DNA of 36,539 nucleotides from Bacteroidota bacterium (GTDB lineage Bacteria > Bacteroidota > Bacteroidia > Chitinophagales > Chitinophagaceae). The notes below the pieces were generated by a model that was not told where the DNA came from, ran no database searches, and worked only from the letters and a program-made list of their open reading frames with translations. The translations under genes and the position numbers were made by a program. This document shows positions 28,401-36,513 of the stretch, piece after piece. The stretch covers positions 1 to 36,539 of the forward strand of contig JAFDXP010000053.1 in the NCBI GenBank assembly GCA_018267875.1, given 5' to 3'. Every line of letters begins with the position of its first letter. Position 1 is the stretch's first letter.

Positions 28401-30030
28401 CACAAGCCGTATCTGGAAATCCTATGAAAGATGCGGTGGGCTTTGTTCCTACGTTAATTTGTCTTGTAGCAGATGTTGTACATCCATTGGTGGTAGTAAC
28501 TGTAACTGTGCAGTTTAATGTTGTGTTGGTCGCGGTATAAATATGAGTAGGTGCTATCGCATTTGAAGTGCCTCCATCACCAAAAGTCCAATTCCAACTG
28601 TTTATGGCACTAGGATAGGGGTAAGGCAAATTGGTGAAAGGATCGATGCCATAAATATAGGTTCCGAACGGTACGCTAAATGGTGCGCAGCCGGCAGCTG
28701 AATAAGGTGAAATGTTAGCGTATAGTGTATGTATTTTAACAGTGTCTTTTTTGGTTGTTTGACACCCAAAAGCATTAGTTCCGGTAAGGGTTACTTCAAA
28801 AAAATTATTCTGAGCATAATTATGTGAAGGATTAGTAGAATTGGAAGTGCCGCCATCTCCAAAAGTCCATGCAAAAGTAGTAGCCCCAATCGAAGTGTTG
28901 TTAAATGTTATGTTTATAGGAGCAGGACAAGGTTGTAATGGGCTAAAGGTAAAGTTGACATTGGGTCCTGCATTGACAGTTATTTGTTTTGTGATGGAAT
29001 CCGCACAAGGGCTATTATACGCTACTAATTTTACAGTAAAAGTACCCGGCAGTGCATAAGTATGCGAAGGGCTTGCAGAATTACTATTTGTGCCATCGCC
29101 AAAGTCCCAAAAATACGTGGTTGCTCCTACCGAACTGTTGGAGAATTGAATAGGAGCATTGACACATCCCGCTGTTGGAGTATTAGAAAAATTGGCAGTC
29201 AGTGTTCCCGTAGAAATATAATTGGGCTTTACTAAGGTGTCTTTGCATCCGTTTAAATCAGTTACTATTACGGTTACTGTGTAATTGCCAGATGTGGTAT
29301 AAAGGTGTGCTGGGTTTGCGCCGGTTCCGGTGCCACCATCACCAAAATCCCATGAATAAGTATAGGGCCCATTTCCATTTACTAAAGTTGAAAAGTTGAC
29401 TAAATCCGGTGTACCGCAATATGAAGTAGGTGTTCCGGTAAAGCTAATTGTAGGAGGTGTAAAAACTTGAATAAAGCCCGACTTCTGTAAGGTAGAAACA
29501 CAACCGGCACTGTTTGTTGCCACTAATGTTACATTGTATGTTCCGGGTGCACTGTAAGTGTGTGAGGGTGTTGCCAGAGTAGAAACACTTCCATCGCCAA
29601 AACTCCAGTTGTATGTTCCAGCCCCGGTTGCTCCTAATGAAGTATTGTTGATAAACTGTGTTACCAAGGGTGGGCAGTCCATCGTGTCGGTTGCTGAAAA
29701 ATTGATACTGGGATTAGGAACAACGGTAATGTAGTTAGTTATTGTCTTTGTATTGCTATTCGTCCCGTCAGTAACAGTAAGCGTAACCGTGTAAGTGCCC
29801 GGATTGATAAATGTTGTAGAGGGGTTTTGTTGAACAGAAGTAACGCCATTCCCCAAATTCCACTGATAAGAAGTGGCATTGCCCGTAGAAGTGTTGGTGA
29901 ATTGAACTACCAGCGGAGAGCATCCGGTAAGCGGTGTAGCAGTAAAATTGGCAGTTGGGCCTTGTGCAAAAGCAATAGTTGCAAGAAAACAAAGTACAAG
30001 ACAAAAGGAAGAACGTAAAGCTCGATTCAT
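25441..30030 (-). CDS. PKD-repeat surface protein, paralogue, with T9SS type B C-terminal domain
   Basis: Same length (1529 residues) and same domain order as the protein at 19681-24270: signal peptide (about 1-22, LATIAFAQ), PKD-type domains to about 1200 with WSFGDG, WDFGDG, WTFGDG and similar motifs, one degenerate unit in the same place, three WSP Ig-like modules and a terminal type B sorting domain (IPNTFTPNGDGQNDVFYPRG to the end). The first 110 residues and the last 95 are visibly the best conserved; the middle differs at many positions, so the duplication is not recent. It is first in the probable leftward operon with the SprF-like gene and the second paralogue. Upstream, TAGACTTG on the minus strand (30078-30071) is a weak -7-like box. 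The gap to divergent pheS is 144 bases. Confidence 0.9.
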   Translation of the reverse strand: MNRALRSSFCLVLCFLATIAFAQGPTANFTATPLTGCSPLVVQFTNTSTGNATSYQWNLGNGVTSVQQNPSTTFINPGTYTVTLTVTDGTNSNTKTITNYITVVPNPSINFSATDTMDCPPLVTQFINNTSLGATGAGTYNWSFGDGSVSTLATPSHTYSAPGTYNVTLVATNSAGCVSTLQKSGFIQVFTPPTISFTGTPTSYCGTPDLVNFSTLVNGNGPYTYSWDFGDGGTGTGANPAHLYTTSGNYTVTVIVTDLNGCKDTLVKPNYISTGTLTANFSNTPTAGCVNAPIQFSNSSVGATTYFWDFGDGTNSNSASPSHTYALPGTFTVKLVAYNSPCADSITKQITVNAGPNVNFTFSPLQPCPAPINITFNNTSIGATTFAWTFGDGGTSNSTNPSHNYAQNNFFEVTLTGTNAFGCQTTKKDTVKIHTLYANISPYSAAGCAPFSVPFGTYIYGIDPFTNLPYPYPSAINSWNWTFGDGGTSNAIAPTHIYTATNTTLNCTVTVTTTNGCTTSATRQINVGTKPTASFIGFPDTACVKNSVLFTNTSTNTIPTTNYTWSMGDGTNLSSKNALYAYQNSGYYKVSLIASNFGCNDTMSKDSAAYILAPTAKWNVAYNCDTPLRVKFYDTLSINPTGHTWYFGDGTTSTAKNPVHTYSALGIYTVSLVTSNNTFGCIDTLTKTIELVNPQINFSTPTTSICRGDSIVFTPTYTHTPTNFSWQINGAAPNWPFNPWSNPNPSSGAWGYRFNQKGVYTISVSTADIHGCRDTATRTNYVLVAKPTALFTATPTIGCAPLVVLFKDTSTNIPGVYSVTRTWDFGNTIGIVTTDTVSHVYPIPATYQVQLIVTDNIGCKDTLVKTNYIQARKPIAAFTASDSIACIGQTINFTSNSTGISLTNNWYFGDGTTATGNTVSKAYTQTGNYTVKLVVIDASGCMDSLIKSAYIKIQKPTAGFTVSDTQAVCPPLTVVFTNTSLNYLNSLWAFGNGSGATIPNPSTIYSSSGIYPVMLIVTDSKGCSDTATRTIKVLGYTGGFTYQPIYGCAPLLVGFKSKISGVPTMIWDFNDGVTQNLNGSDTASHLYISPGGYLPKIILSDNKGCVNANLGTTTIQVDDVLAGFVHTAPCVNTPITFTDTSFSFFKPISTWFWDFNNGQQTSNINPTTFTFPTNGSFKVTLVATNAGGCKDTVTRTIKVNDLPIVGAAFDTTICKGDETPLSAWGANSYTWSPNNGLACATCQNTLAAPVVTTNYVVTGTDANGCKNSDSVIISVKYITTSHTGLGGGICADSVFQLSAWGADKYSWSPAATLNDNSIANPLASPKTTTTYILQAWEASCLPDTHQVEVVVYPKPVVDAGKDDTVFAGISVVLIATGTDIASFIWSPGATLSCEQCTAPYANPRQTTTYYVTAISDKGCKSSDSVTLYIRCHNDQVFIPNTFTPNGDGQNDVFYPRGVGMKTITSFRIYNRWGELVFERHGFMLNDKSVGWDGSFKGVQLESDIFIYSVEGICDSGETVSWKGDVTLIR

Positions 30031-30162
30031 CGGCTAATGATTGTAATGCGTAATAGAATTGTTAAAGTTACAAGTCTATAAATTAAGACGGAATAAAACT
30101 ATTAATAGGTTAGTTCCATTACTTTTTTTCTTTGTTGATTCATGAAGCGAAAATGAAAAAAC

Positions 30163-30170
30163 TATCTTTG
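30163..30170 (+). promoter_or_regulatory. Bacteroidota -7 box of pheS
   Basis: TATCTTTG matches the Bacteroidota sigma -7 consensus TAnnTTTG exactly. Only four bases separate it from the pheS ATG at 30175, so the transcript would start at or next to the start codon. A TTTG at 30131-30134 is somewhat too far away to be a good -33 element. Confidence 0.45.
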
Positions 30171-30174
30171 CGCC

Positions 30175-31200
30175 ATGCAGGAATTACAAGCACAACTTCG
30201 TGTTTTTGAAGCAGAGATTCAGTCCTTTGAACCTAAAAATGCAGCAGAAGTAGAAGCCTTTCGAATTCGTTTCTTAGGAACGAAGGGTATTGTAAAACAA
30301 GTTTTGGGCGAAATGAAAAATGTTCCCATTCCACAAAAAAAGGAAGCGGGTCAATTACTCAATGCATTTAAACAATTGGCCGAAGAAAAATATGCATCCT
30401 GTCAACATCTTGCTACTGAGGCTAAAATGCAAGAAAATCAACAGGACATTTCTTTGCCCGGTTCTAATTTGCCATTAGGTACGAGACATCCACTTAGGAT
30501 GATTGAAAAATCTATTGTCGGGATCTTTGAAAAAATAGGTTTTAGTGTAGCTACGGGTCCTGAAATTGAGGATGATTGGCACAATTTCACTTCCTTGAAT
30601 ATGCCTGCCGACCATCCTGCCCGTGACATGCAAGATACTTTCTACGTTTCCCAAAACCCTGATTGGGTACTTCGCACACACACTTCTTCTGTGCAAGCAA
30701 GAATAATGGAATCGTCAAAACCACCTATTCGGGTAATTTGCCCTGGTCGAGTATATAGAAATGAAACCATTTCTGCACGCGCACACTGCTTCTTCCACCA
30801 ATGCGAGGGTTTATATATAGATAAGCAGGTTTCTTTTGCTGACCTCAAACAGACTCTCTATTATTTCGTAACCGAAATGTTTGGAAAAAATACCAAAGTT
30901 CGTTTTCGCCCCTCTTATTTTCCCTTTACGGAACCAAGTGCGGAAATGGATATATCCTGCACCGTTTGTGGTGGCAGCGGATGTAATCTTTGTAAGCATA
31001 CCGGATGGGTTGAAATTTTAGGTTGTGGAATGGTGCATCCTAATATGCTTCGTAATTTCAACATTGACCCTGAAATATATACTGGTTTTGCTTTTGGAAT
31101 GGGTGTTGAAAGAATAACGCAAATCAAATATCAGGTAAACGACCTCCGACTTTATTCTCAAAACGATGTTCGATTTCTACGACAATTTCAAAACCTATAA
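30175..31200 (+). CDS. pheS: phenylalanyl-tRNA synthetase alpha subunit
   Basis: Catalytic subunit of the alpha2-beta2 class II synthetase that charges tRNA-Phe. The N-terminal coiled-coil part (1-85) includes the FLGTKGIVKQVLGEM stretch. Catalytic motifs follow: HPLRMIEKSIVGIFEKIGF, GPEIEDDWHNF, FRPSYFPFTEPSAEMD (motif 2 region) and GFAFGMGVERI (motif 3). A four-Cys cluster, CTVCGGSGCNLC, lies at about 262-273 and could bind zinc; it occurs in PheS of several bacteria. Length 341 is normal. The beta-subunit gene pheT is not in this window. The gene is transcribed divergently from the PKD operon. Confidence 0.96.
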   Translation: MQELQAQLRVFEAEIQSFEPKNAAEVEAFRIRFLGTKGIVKQVLGEMKNVPIPQKKEAGQLLNAFKQLAEEKYASCQHLATEAKMQENQQDISLPGSNLPLGTRHPLRMIEKSIVGIFEKIGFSVATGPEIEDDWHNFTSLNMPADHPARDMQDTFYVSQNPDWVLRTHTSSVQARIMESSKPPIRVICPGRVYRNETISARAHCFFHQCEGLYIDKQVSFADLKQTLYYFVTEMFGKNTKVRFRPSYFPFTEPSAEMDISCTVCGGSGCNLCKHTGWVEILGCGMVHPNMLRNFNIDPEIYTGFAFGMGVERITQIKYQVNDLRLYSQNDVRFLRQFQNL

Positions 31201-31290
31201 ATGGCTTTCAAAATTTGTGAATAGTGTGATTGTTAACTTAGTCGCTAAACTCACGAATAGGGCTATAATAAAGCATATTTCTACTTCCCC

Positions 31291-32310
31291 ATGAACAGCC
31301 CAACAATTTTAGTTACCGGTGCCAGTGGCTTATTGGGGCAGCATTTGGTTCATCGTCTATCGAAAGGTGATCGGTTTGTTAGAGCTTTATATCACCATCA
31401 TCCACCCGATGCTCAGCTACAACAATTACCAAACATTATTTGGCAGCAATGCGATTTGCTGGATGTTTTTCAAGTTGAAAAAATGATGTGTGGAATTGAA
31501 GACGTTTATCACTGTGCAGCCGTGGTTTCCTTTAGTCGGGCTGACAGAAATTTTATGCTTCATTTCAATGTGGAAAGCACAGCTAATCTTGTAAATGAGG
31601 CTTTAGAGCAAGAGATAAGAAAATTTGTCTTTGTCAGCTCAATTGCCGCCTTAGGAAGAGCGGAGCAACAACAAGCGCTTATTACAGAAGAGGTGGAATG
31701 GGAAGAAAGTAATCATAACTCACGCTATGGGCTTAGTAAATATCTTGCCGAATTAGAAGTTTGGCGTGGTGCAGGAGAAGGGTTAAATATAACCATCATC
31801 AATCCAGGTATCATCTTAGGCGAACCGCTTAGCACTGCCGGAGATGGTTGGAACAAAGGCTCTTCTAAATTGATGACTGTCGTTAATAAACAATTTCCCT
31901 TTTACACGCAGGGTATCAATGCTTGGGTGGACGTACAAGATGTAGTAAGCGCTATGATTGAATTGATGCAAAGCAACATCGTAAATGAACGCTTTATTTT
32001 GTGTGCCGGAAATTTTTCTTACAAGGAGATTTTTTCACAAATGGCCAATTTGCTGGGGAAAAAAACTCCCCATATACCTGCCGGCAAATTGCTCACCAAT
32101 ATCGTGTGGCGTTTCAATGCTCTTAAAGAATTAGTTACTGGTAAAACACCAACTATCACAAAAGAAACCGCAGCCACCGCACAAAGACAAAACTTTTATA
32201 GCAATGAAAAGTTTTTGCAGCTTCTACCCACATTTACTTATACTCCTATCAATCAAACACTTTCTCGCATGGCCTTAGCTTTTAAAAGCCAGCATTCTTC
32301 CTCGCCATAA
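31291..32310 (+). CDS. NAD(P)-dependent epimerase/dehydratase family protein
   Basis: An extended short-chain dehydrogenase/reductase (339 residues). The nucleotide-binding loop is TGASGLLGQHL at the N-terminus, FVSSIAALGRAE contains the catalytic Ser region, and Tyr146-x-x-x-Lys150 (YGLSK) is the active-site pair. INPGIILGEP follows. The pattern is close to dihydroflavonol-4-reductase-like or sugar-epimerase-like proteins; the substrate cannot be read from sequence. It starts 90 bases after pheS with no clear promoter or terminator between, and ends 184 bases before rho. Probably cytoplasmic, since no signal peptide is seen. Confidence 0.88.
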   Translation: MNSPTILVTGASGLLGQHLVHRLSKGDRFVRALYHHHPPDAQLQQLPNIIWQQCDLLDVFQVEKMMCGIEDVYHCAAVVSFSRADRNFMLHFNVESTANLVNEALEQEIRKFVFVSSIAALGRAEQQQALITEEVEWEESNHNSRYGLSKYLAELEVWRGAGEGLNITIINPGIILGEPLSTAGDGWNKGSSKLMTVVNKQFPFYTQGINAWVDVQDVVSAMIELMQSNIVNERFILCAGNFSYKEIFSQMANLLGKKTPHIPAGKLLTNIVWRFNALKELVTGKTPTITKETAATAQRQNFYSNEKFLQLLPTFTYTPINQTLSRMALAFKSQHSSSP

Positions 32311-32318
32311 AATATTTT

Positions 32319-32351
32319 TTTGGGCAATTAAAAAAAATATCCCTAATCTTG
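32319..32351 (+). promoter_or_regulatory. promoter of rho
   Basis: TTTG at 32319-32322, a 21-base spacer, then TAATCTTG at 32344-32351 fits the Bacteroidota -33/-7 pattern (TTTG, TAnnTTTG) with one mismatch. Transcription would start near 32357, leaving a leader of about 140 bases before the rho start. Confidence 0.5.
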
Positions 32352-32365
32352 CATGAGGAAAGTTG

Positions 32366-32440
32366 CTCAATACAGATTTCTTTCCATCCTTTCATTTTTC
32401 CAAGTTCCCTTTTTATTACAATCATCTCAGTTTTCTTCTG
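32366..32440 (+). promoter_or_regulatory. pyrimidine-rich, G-poor leader of rho (possible rut site)
   Basis: Within the presumed rho leader, these 75 bases hold about 20 C and only 4 G, with long C/T stretches. C-rich, G-poor RNA is what Rho loads onto, and E. coli rho is autoregulated by Rho-dependent attenuation in its leader. Autoregulation here is inference from composition and position. Confidence 0.35.
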
Positions 32441-32494
32441 ATTAGAACCATAATCATTAAGACTTTTAAAAATTCTTCAAGAAAATAGTGAAGT

Positions 32495-34261
32495 ATGCCT
32501 TACGACATTTTGCAATTAAATGATATGCTCGTTCCCGAGCTAATTGATGTTGCCTTACACCTGAAAATTACTAACGTTCAACACCTCGACAAGCAAGCCC
32601 TCATCTATAAAATTTTAGATCAACAGGCTTTGGCAAATTCCACTCCTTCATCAGCTCATGTTGAGCAAGGAGAAGAAAAGAAACGCCGACCCAAGCGTGT
32701 TAAAGTCGAACCTTCACCCAGCGAGCCTTCACCACAAGAAGCTCCAGAATTAGTAGCACCTATAGTACAGCAACTGCCAATCGAAATTGTGGTAGAGCCG
32801 AAAGAAACAACCGAAAATCCGACTGATATTTCCGCTGCTGAAAATGACAACAAAAGAAAACGCACCAGAAAACCTCGCAATGAACAAGGCGAGCATCGAT
32901 CTTTTGATCAAAACAAGCCGATAGAAAATACAGAAATTCCTGCCACCATTCCCGCTACAACAGAAATTCCGTTACCGAATGCGGCGCTCCCTACTGTTGA
33001 AGCATCAGGCATTATTATGCCACCACCCGAGGAGGCTGGCCCTCAATTACCACAAGAGCCGGTAGTCCAGCCTGAAAGACCACAGCATCAACACCCTTAT
33101 CAAAATCGTCGTAGAGAAAATCAATACGGAAATTTCAATTTAGAGTTTGATGGCATCGTTGCCAGCGAAGGTGTTTTAGAAATGATGCCCGACGGATATG
33201 GTTTTTTGCGCAGCTCCGATTACAATTATTTAAGTTCTCCTGATGATATTTATGTTTCACCCTCACAAGTAAAACTTTTTGGACTAAAGACCGGTGATAC
33301 AGTTCGCGGAACGGTTCGCCCACCTAAAGAAGGAGAAAAATATTTTGCCTTGCTAAAAGTGGAGACCATCAATGGTAAATTACCCGATGAAATTCGCGAT
33401 CGTGTTCCGTTCGATTATCTCACACCACTTTTCCCTTTCGAAAAATTGCGATTAGCACGCCCGGGTAGCAGCAATAGTGTGCGCATTATGGATCTGTTTA
33501 CGCCCATCGGGAAAGGTCAGCGTGGCTTGATTGTAGCACAACCTAAAACGGGTAAAACCATGTTGCTGAAAGAAGTTGCCAATGCCATAGCCGAAAACCA
33601 TCCTGAATGTTATTTGATGATCGTGTTGGTGGATGAACGCCCAGAAGAGGTTACAGATATGCAACGTAGTGTGCGTGCTGAGGTTATTGCATCTACGTTT
33701 GACGAGCCAGCAGATAAGCACGTGAAGGTATCTACTATAGCTCTCCAAAAAGCAAAACGTTTGGTAGAAGTAGGGCACGATGTGGTCATTTTGCTTGACT
33801 CTATAACTCGCCTGGCTCGCGCTCATAATACCGTTGCTCCTGCCTCAGGAAAAGTATTATCCGGTGGTGTAGAAGCAAATGCTATGCAAAAACCCAAACA
33901 ATTTTTTGGCGCTGCAAGAAAAATTGAAAACGGTGGATCACTTACCATTCTGGCTACTGCATTGATTGATACCGGTTCGAAAATGGATGAAGTGATTTTT
34001 GAAGAATTTAAAGGAACCGGAAATATGGAATTACAGTTGGATCGTCGCTTGGCTAATAAACGTGTATATCCGGCAATAGATATTGTTTCTTCTTCTACTC
34101 GTCGGGATGATTTATTGCACGATAAAGAAGTGCTGAATAAAATGTGGATCATGCGCAACCATATAGCCGATATGAACACCGATGAAGCTATGCAATTCCT
34201 ACTTCAACAAATGCGCGGAACCAAAAGCAATGAAGAGTTTTTGGCTACGATGAATAAATAA
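32495..34261 (+). CDS. rho: transcription termination factor Rho
   Basis: Hexameric RNA-dependent ATPase that ends transcription. Domains in order: the N-terminal Rho-N helical segment (about 1-45, [14 protein letters not shown]), a long Pro/Glu/Thr-rich linker (about 50-215) with basic patches such as KKRRPKRVK and KRKRTRK, the cold-shock-like RNA-binding domain (about 218-300, [14 protein letters not shown]), and the ATPase domain with Walker A PKTGKT at 350-355, Walker B VVILLDS, the Q-loop region [11 protein letters not shown] and the R-loop [14 protein letters not shown]. The linker makes it 588 residues against 419 in E. coli; such insertions are usual in Bacteroidota Rho. A leader of about 140 bases and an intrinsic terminator flank the gene. 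Confidence 0.97.
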   Translation: MPYDILQLNDMLVPELIDVALHLKITNVQHLDKQALIYKILDQQALANSTPSSAHVEQGEEKKRRPKRVKVEPSPSEPSPQEAPELVAPIVQQLPIEIVVEPKETTENPTDISAAENDNKRKRTRKPRNEQGEHRSFDQNKPIENTEIPATIPATTEIPLPNAALPTVEASGIIMPPPEEAGPQLPQEPVVQPERPQHQHPYQNRRRENQYGNFNLEFDGIVASEGVLEMMPDGYGFLRSSDYNYLSSPDDIYVSPSQVKLFGLKTGDTVRGTVRPPKEGEKYFALLKVETINGKLPDEIRDRVPFDYLTPLFPFEKLRLARPGSSNSVRIMDLFTPIGKGQRGLIVAQPKTGKTMLLKEVANAIAENHPECYLMIVLVDERPEEVTDMQRSVRAEVIASTFDEPADKHVKVSTIALQKAKRLVEVGHDVVILLDSITRLARAHNTVAPASGKVLSGGVEANAMQKPKQFFGAARKIENGGSLTILATALIDTGSKMDEVIFEEFKGTGNMELQLDRRLANKRVYPAIDIVSSSTRRDDLLHDKEVLNKMWIMRNHIADMNTDEAMQFLLQQMRGTKSNEEFLATMNK

Positions 34262-34285
34262 TTTTTTAGGTATTGATTTTTTCTT

Positions 34286-34324
34286 GCCCTCCTTGCAATC
34301 AAAGCTCAGGAGGGCTTTTCTTTA
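34286..34324 (+). terminator. intrinsic terminator after rho
   Basis: Arms GCCCTCCT (34286-34293) and AGGAGGGC (34308-34315) with a 14-base loop, followed directly by TTTTCTTTA. It begins 25 bases after the rho stop. This is a standard Rho-independent terminator shape. Confidence 0.8.
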
Positions 34325-34392
34325 TAGGGATAAATGTAGAAAGATATGAAAATGTAGTTGTCAAAATTCAGAATTTCTTCAAAATCTACTTC

Positions 34393-34400
34393 TACTTTTG
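34393..34400 (+). promoter_or_regulatory. Bacteroidota -7 box of the two-component operon
   Basis: TACTTTTG matches TAnnTTTG exactly, 44 bases before the response-regulator ATG. No good TTTG is found at the expected -33 distance, which may mean activator dependence or a chance match. Confidence 0.4.
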
Positions 34401-34444
34401 AAAGGGTCTTTATATAAACAGTTCAAACAATAAAATCCTAAACC

Positions 34445-35119
34445 ATGAAAGTTTTGATTGTAGAAGACGAGCCAGGTTTAGCAAACACTATTGCAGCCTA
34501 TTTAGCCGAAGATAAATATCATTGCGAAATTACTTCAACCATTTCTGACGCTCGAAACAGAATAGAATGTTTTACTTATGATTGCATTCTTTTAGACTTA
34601 ATGTTGCCCGATGGAAATGGGTTAACCTTATTAGGTGAGTTGAAAGAAGATGCCCGTTTAGATGGCGTTATCGTCATTTCGGCTAAAGGCGAATTGGAAG
34701 ATAAGATTAAAGGCTTAAAGCTTGGTGCAGATGATTATTTATCTAAACCTTTTCACTTGCCCGAACTTGCTGCCCGCATTCATTCTATAATAAGAAGAAA
34801 ACAATTTGCTAATGCAGACATTCTTCATTTTGGAGAATTGAACATAAACCTAAACACCAGAACTATATTAGTTGCAGAAAACGAAGTTTTACTCACACCA
34901 AAAGAATTTGATTTGCTCATTTATTTTATTGGAAACAAAAATAGAGTCTTGTCTAAAAATAGCTTGGCTGAGCGTTTGTCGGGCGATGCTATAGATGTAT
35001 TTGACAGTTATGACCTTGTTTATGCTCACATCAAAAACCTGAAAAAGAAATTACAAGATGCCGGCTGTCCAAACTATCTAAAAACTCTGTATGGAATAGG
35101 GTATAAGTGGCAAGAATAA
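34445..35119 (+). CDS. OmpR-family response regulator
   Basis: A 224-residue two-component regulator. The receiver domain (1-~120) has the acidic pair E7/D8, the phospho-acceptor Asp51 in LLDLMLPDGNG, Ser79 at the switch position and Lys101 in SKPF. The C-terminal winged-helix DNA-binding domain (about 128-224) includes LLTPKEFDLLIYF and the end LKTLYGIGYKW. Its partner is the histidine kinase that starts 11 bases downstream, so the two are co-transcribed. The signal and target genes cannot be told from sequence. QseB/PmrA-like regulators are the closest general type. Confidence 0.94.
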   Translation: MKVLIVEDEPGLANTIAAYLAEDKYHCEITSTISDARNRIECFTYDCILLDLMLPDGNGLTLLGELKEDARLDGVIVISAKGELEDKIKGLKLGADDYLSKPFHLPELAARIHSIIRRKQFANADILHFGELNINLNTRTILVAENEVLLTPKEFDLLIYFIGNKNRVLSKNSLAERLSGDAIDVFDSYDLVYAHIKNLKKKLQDAGCPNYLKTLYGIGYKWQE

Positions 35120-35130
35120 TTCCCATATAA

Positions 35131-36420
35131 ATGACACCGTTGTTAACTAAAATTACTCGCCCTTTTTTGCTTTTTGTTCTGCTCGTTCTGCTATTGAGCA
35201 TTCCTACTTACTATTGGATTATTCAGAAGAGTTGGGTTAATGAATTAGATGAGCATAATAAACTGTTAGCTAAAAGAACTGAATTGGAGTTTTTAAGATT
35301 CTCTAAAAGCACCGACCATCAACAACCTGCTGAAGAAACTTGGAACAGAATACATCCCGATGCAATGGTCCAATTGGATCAAAAAATACTTAGCAAAGAT
35401 TCTATTTATACCATTAAAGAACAATTGGTTGAAAACATTGATGGCGACGACAACCTACGCATACTCGTCACTTCAGCTACCATTGATGGAAAACCTTATC
35501 GGCTTAGGATAAGTACCAGTTTTGAAGATTCCAGAGAAATTGTTACCATCATAACCGGAGTAACGATTTTGTTTTTCTGTATAGTAACAGTTGGTCTTGT
35601 TTGGTTGCAAAGGAGAATTTCTAAACGCGTGTGGCATCCTTTTAGTGTCTTACTCAATCAATTACAGCATTTCAATATCGGACAGCAGTCTGAAATTGAT
35701 TTTCAACCTACCGATATTTTAGAATTAGAACAACTGCAACAATCCTTAAAAGGCTTGATTACGCGTTCAGTAGCATCTTATAAATCTCAAAAGCAATTTG
35801 CAGAAAACGCTTCACATGAATTGCAAACACCACTTGCTTTACTGAAAATGAAGCTTGACTTAATGTTGCAATCACCCCATCTTACTTCATCAGAGTTTTC
35901 TTGGGTGGAGGATATGCAGCGAACTGTCAGCCGAAGTGCAAAGATCAACCGTGGGCTTTTACTGCTTTTCAAAATTGAAAATGGGCAATTTGCTGAGATT
36001 GAGCCTATCAATTGGCAAGATGTTTTCTCACATCGCATTCCCATTTTGACTGATTTAGCAACACCTAAAAACATTCAAGTAGTTACTGAATTTTCTAAAC
36101 AAAATGATGTCTATGCGAGTACTGTTTTAGTTGAAATTTTAGTTGACAATTTGTTGTCGAATGCCATCCGTTACACAAGCCCAAATTGCAAAATTTACGT
36201 TCGCATTTTCAGTGATTATATTGAGGTTTGTAATCCGGGAAACTTACCGTTAGATTCTTCCATCTTATTTCAACGTTTTGCAAAACATGCAGGAAGTCAA
36301 AGTGGGACAGGTTTAGGCTTGGCAATTGCCCACCAAATTTGTCAGCGTTATACTTGGGATTTATCTTATCAATTGAATCAAGGACTACACATCTTCCGTG
36401 TTCATTTTGGAGCGGTTTAA
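35131..36420 (+). CDS. membrane sensor histidine kinase
   Basis: Partner kinase of the response regulator. An N-terminal membrane span (about 10-30), a periplasmic sensor segment of about 105 residues with no recognised fold, and a second span (about 140-162) precede a HAMP-like linker. The HisKA helix carries the phospho-acceptor His229 in SHELQTPLALLK. The ATPase domain has the N box LVDNLLSNAIRYT, a G1-like motif reduced to VCNPGNLP, and GTGLGLAIAHQIC. Note that the usual DxGxG of the G1 box is replaced by NPGN, a variation also known in Bacteroidota kinases. Length 429. It starts 11 bases after the regulator gene. Confidence 0.93.
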   Translation: MTPLLTKITRPFLLFVLLVLLLSIPTYYWIIQKSWVNELDEHNKLLAKRTELEFLRFSKSTDHQQPAEETWNRIHPDAMVQLDQKILSKDSIYTIKEQLVENIDGDDNLRILVTSATIDGKPYRLRISTSFEDSREIVTIITGVTILFFCIVTVGLVWLQRRISKRVWHPFSVLLNQLQHFNIGQQSEIDFQPTDILELEQLQQSLKGLITRSVASYKSQKQFAENASHELQTPLALLKMKLDLMLQSPHLTSSEFSWVEDMQRTVSRSAKINRGLLLLFKIENGQFAEIEPINWQDVFSHRIPILTDLATPKNIQVVTEFSKQNDVYASTVLVEILVDNLLSNAIRYTSPNCKIYVRIFSDYIEVCNPGNLPLDSSILFQRFAKHAGSQSGTGLGLAIAHQICQRYTWDLSYQLNQGLHIFRVHFGAV

Positions 36421-36481
36421 ACCCTAACTCCGCATAATTACCCCTTTTTTATTGGTTTTAAAAAATAAATTACTGATTTTC

Positions 36482-36513
36482 TTTGGTTTGTAAGAAAAAT
36501 GATAATAATTTTG
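36482..36513 (+). promoter_or_regulatory. Bacteroidota-type promoter for a gene beyond the right edge
   Basis: TTTG at 36482-36485, a 20-base spacer, then TAATTTTG at 36506-36513: both elements match the TTTG/TAnnTTTG consensus at normal spacing. Transcription would start near 36519, and CCTAATTAGG (36519-36528) is a small palindrome at that point. No coding region is visible in the last 119 bases. Confidence 0.5.

Noticed and set aside
28358-29059. Plus-strand ORFs of 60-72 codons opposite the PKD genes
   Set aside because: They are reverse-strand shadows of repeat coding sequence (Val/Gly-rich mirror of the PKD codons) with no family features.
19681-30030. Regularly spaced similar DNA segments that might be taken for a CRISPR or a DNA tandem repeat array
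   Set aside because: They are diverged codons for repeated PKD domains (about 80-90 residues each); there are no short identical repeats with unique spacers.
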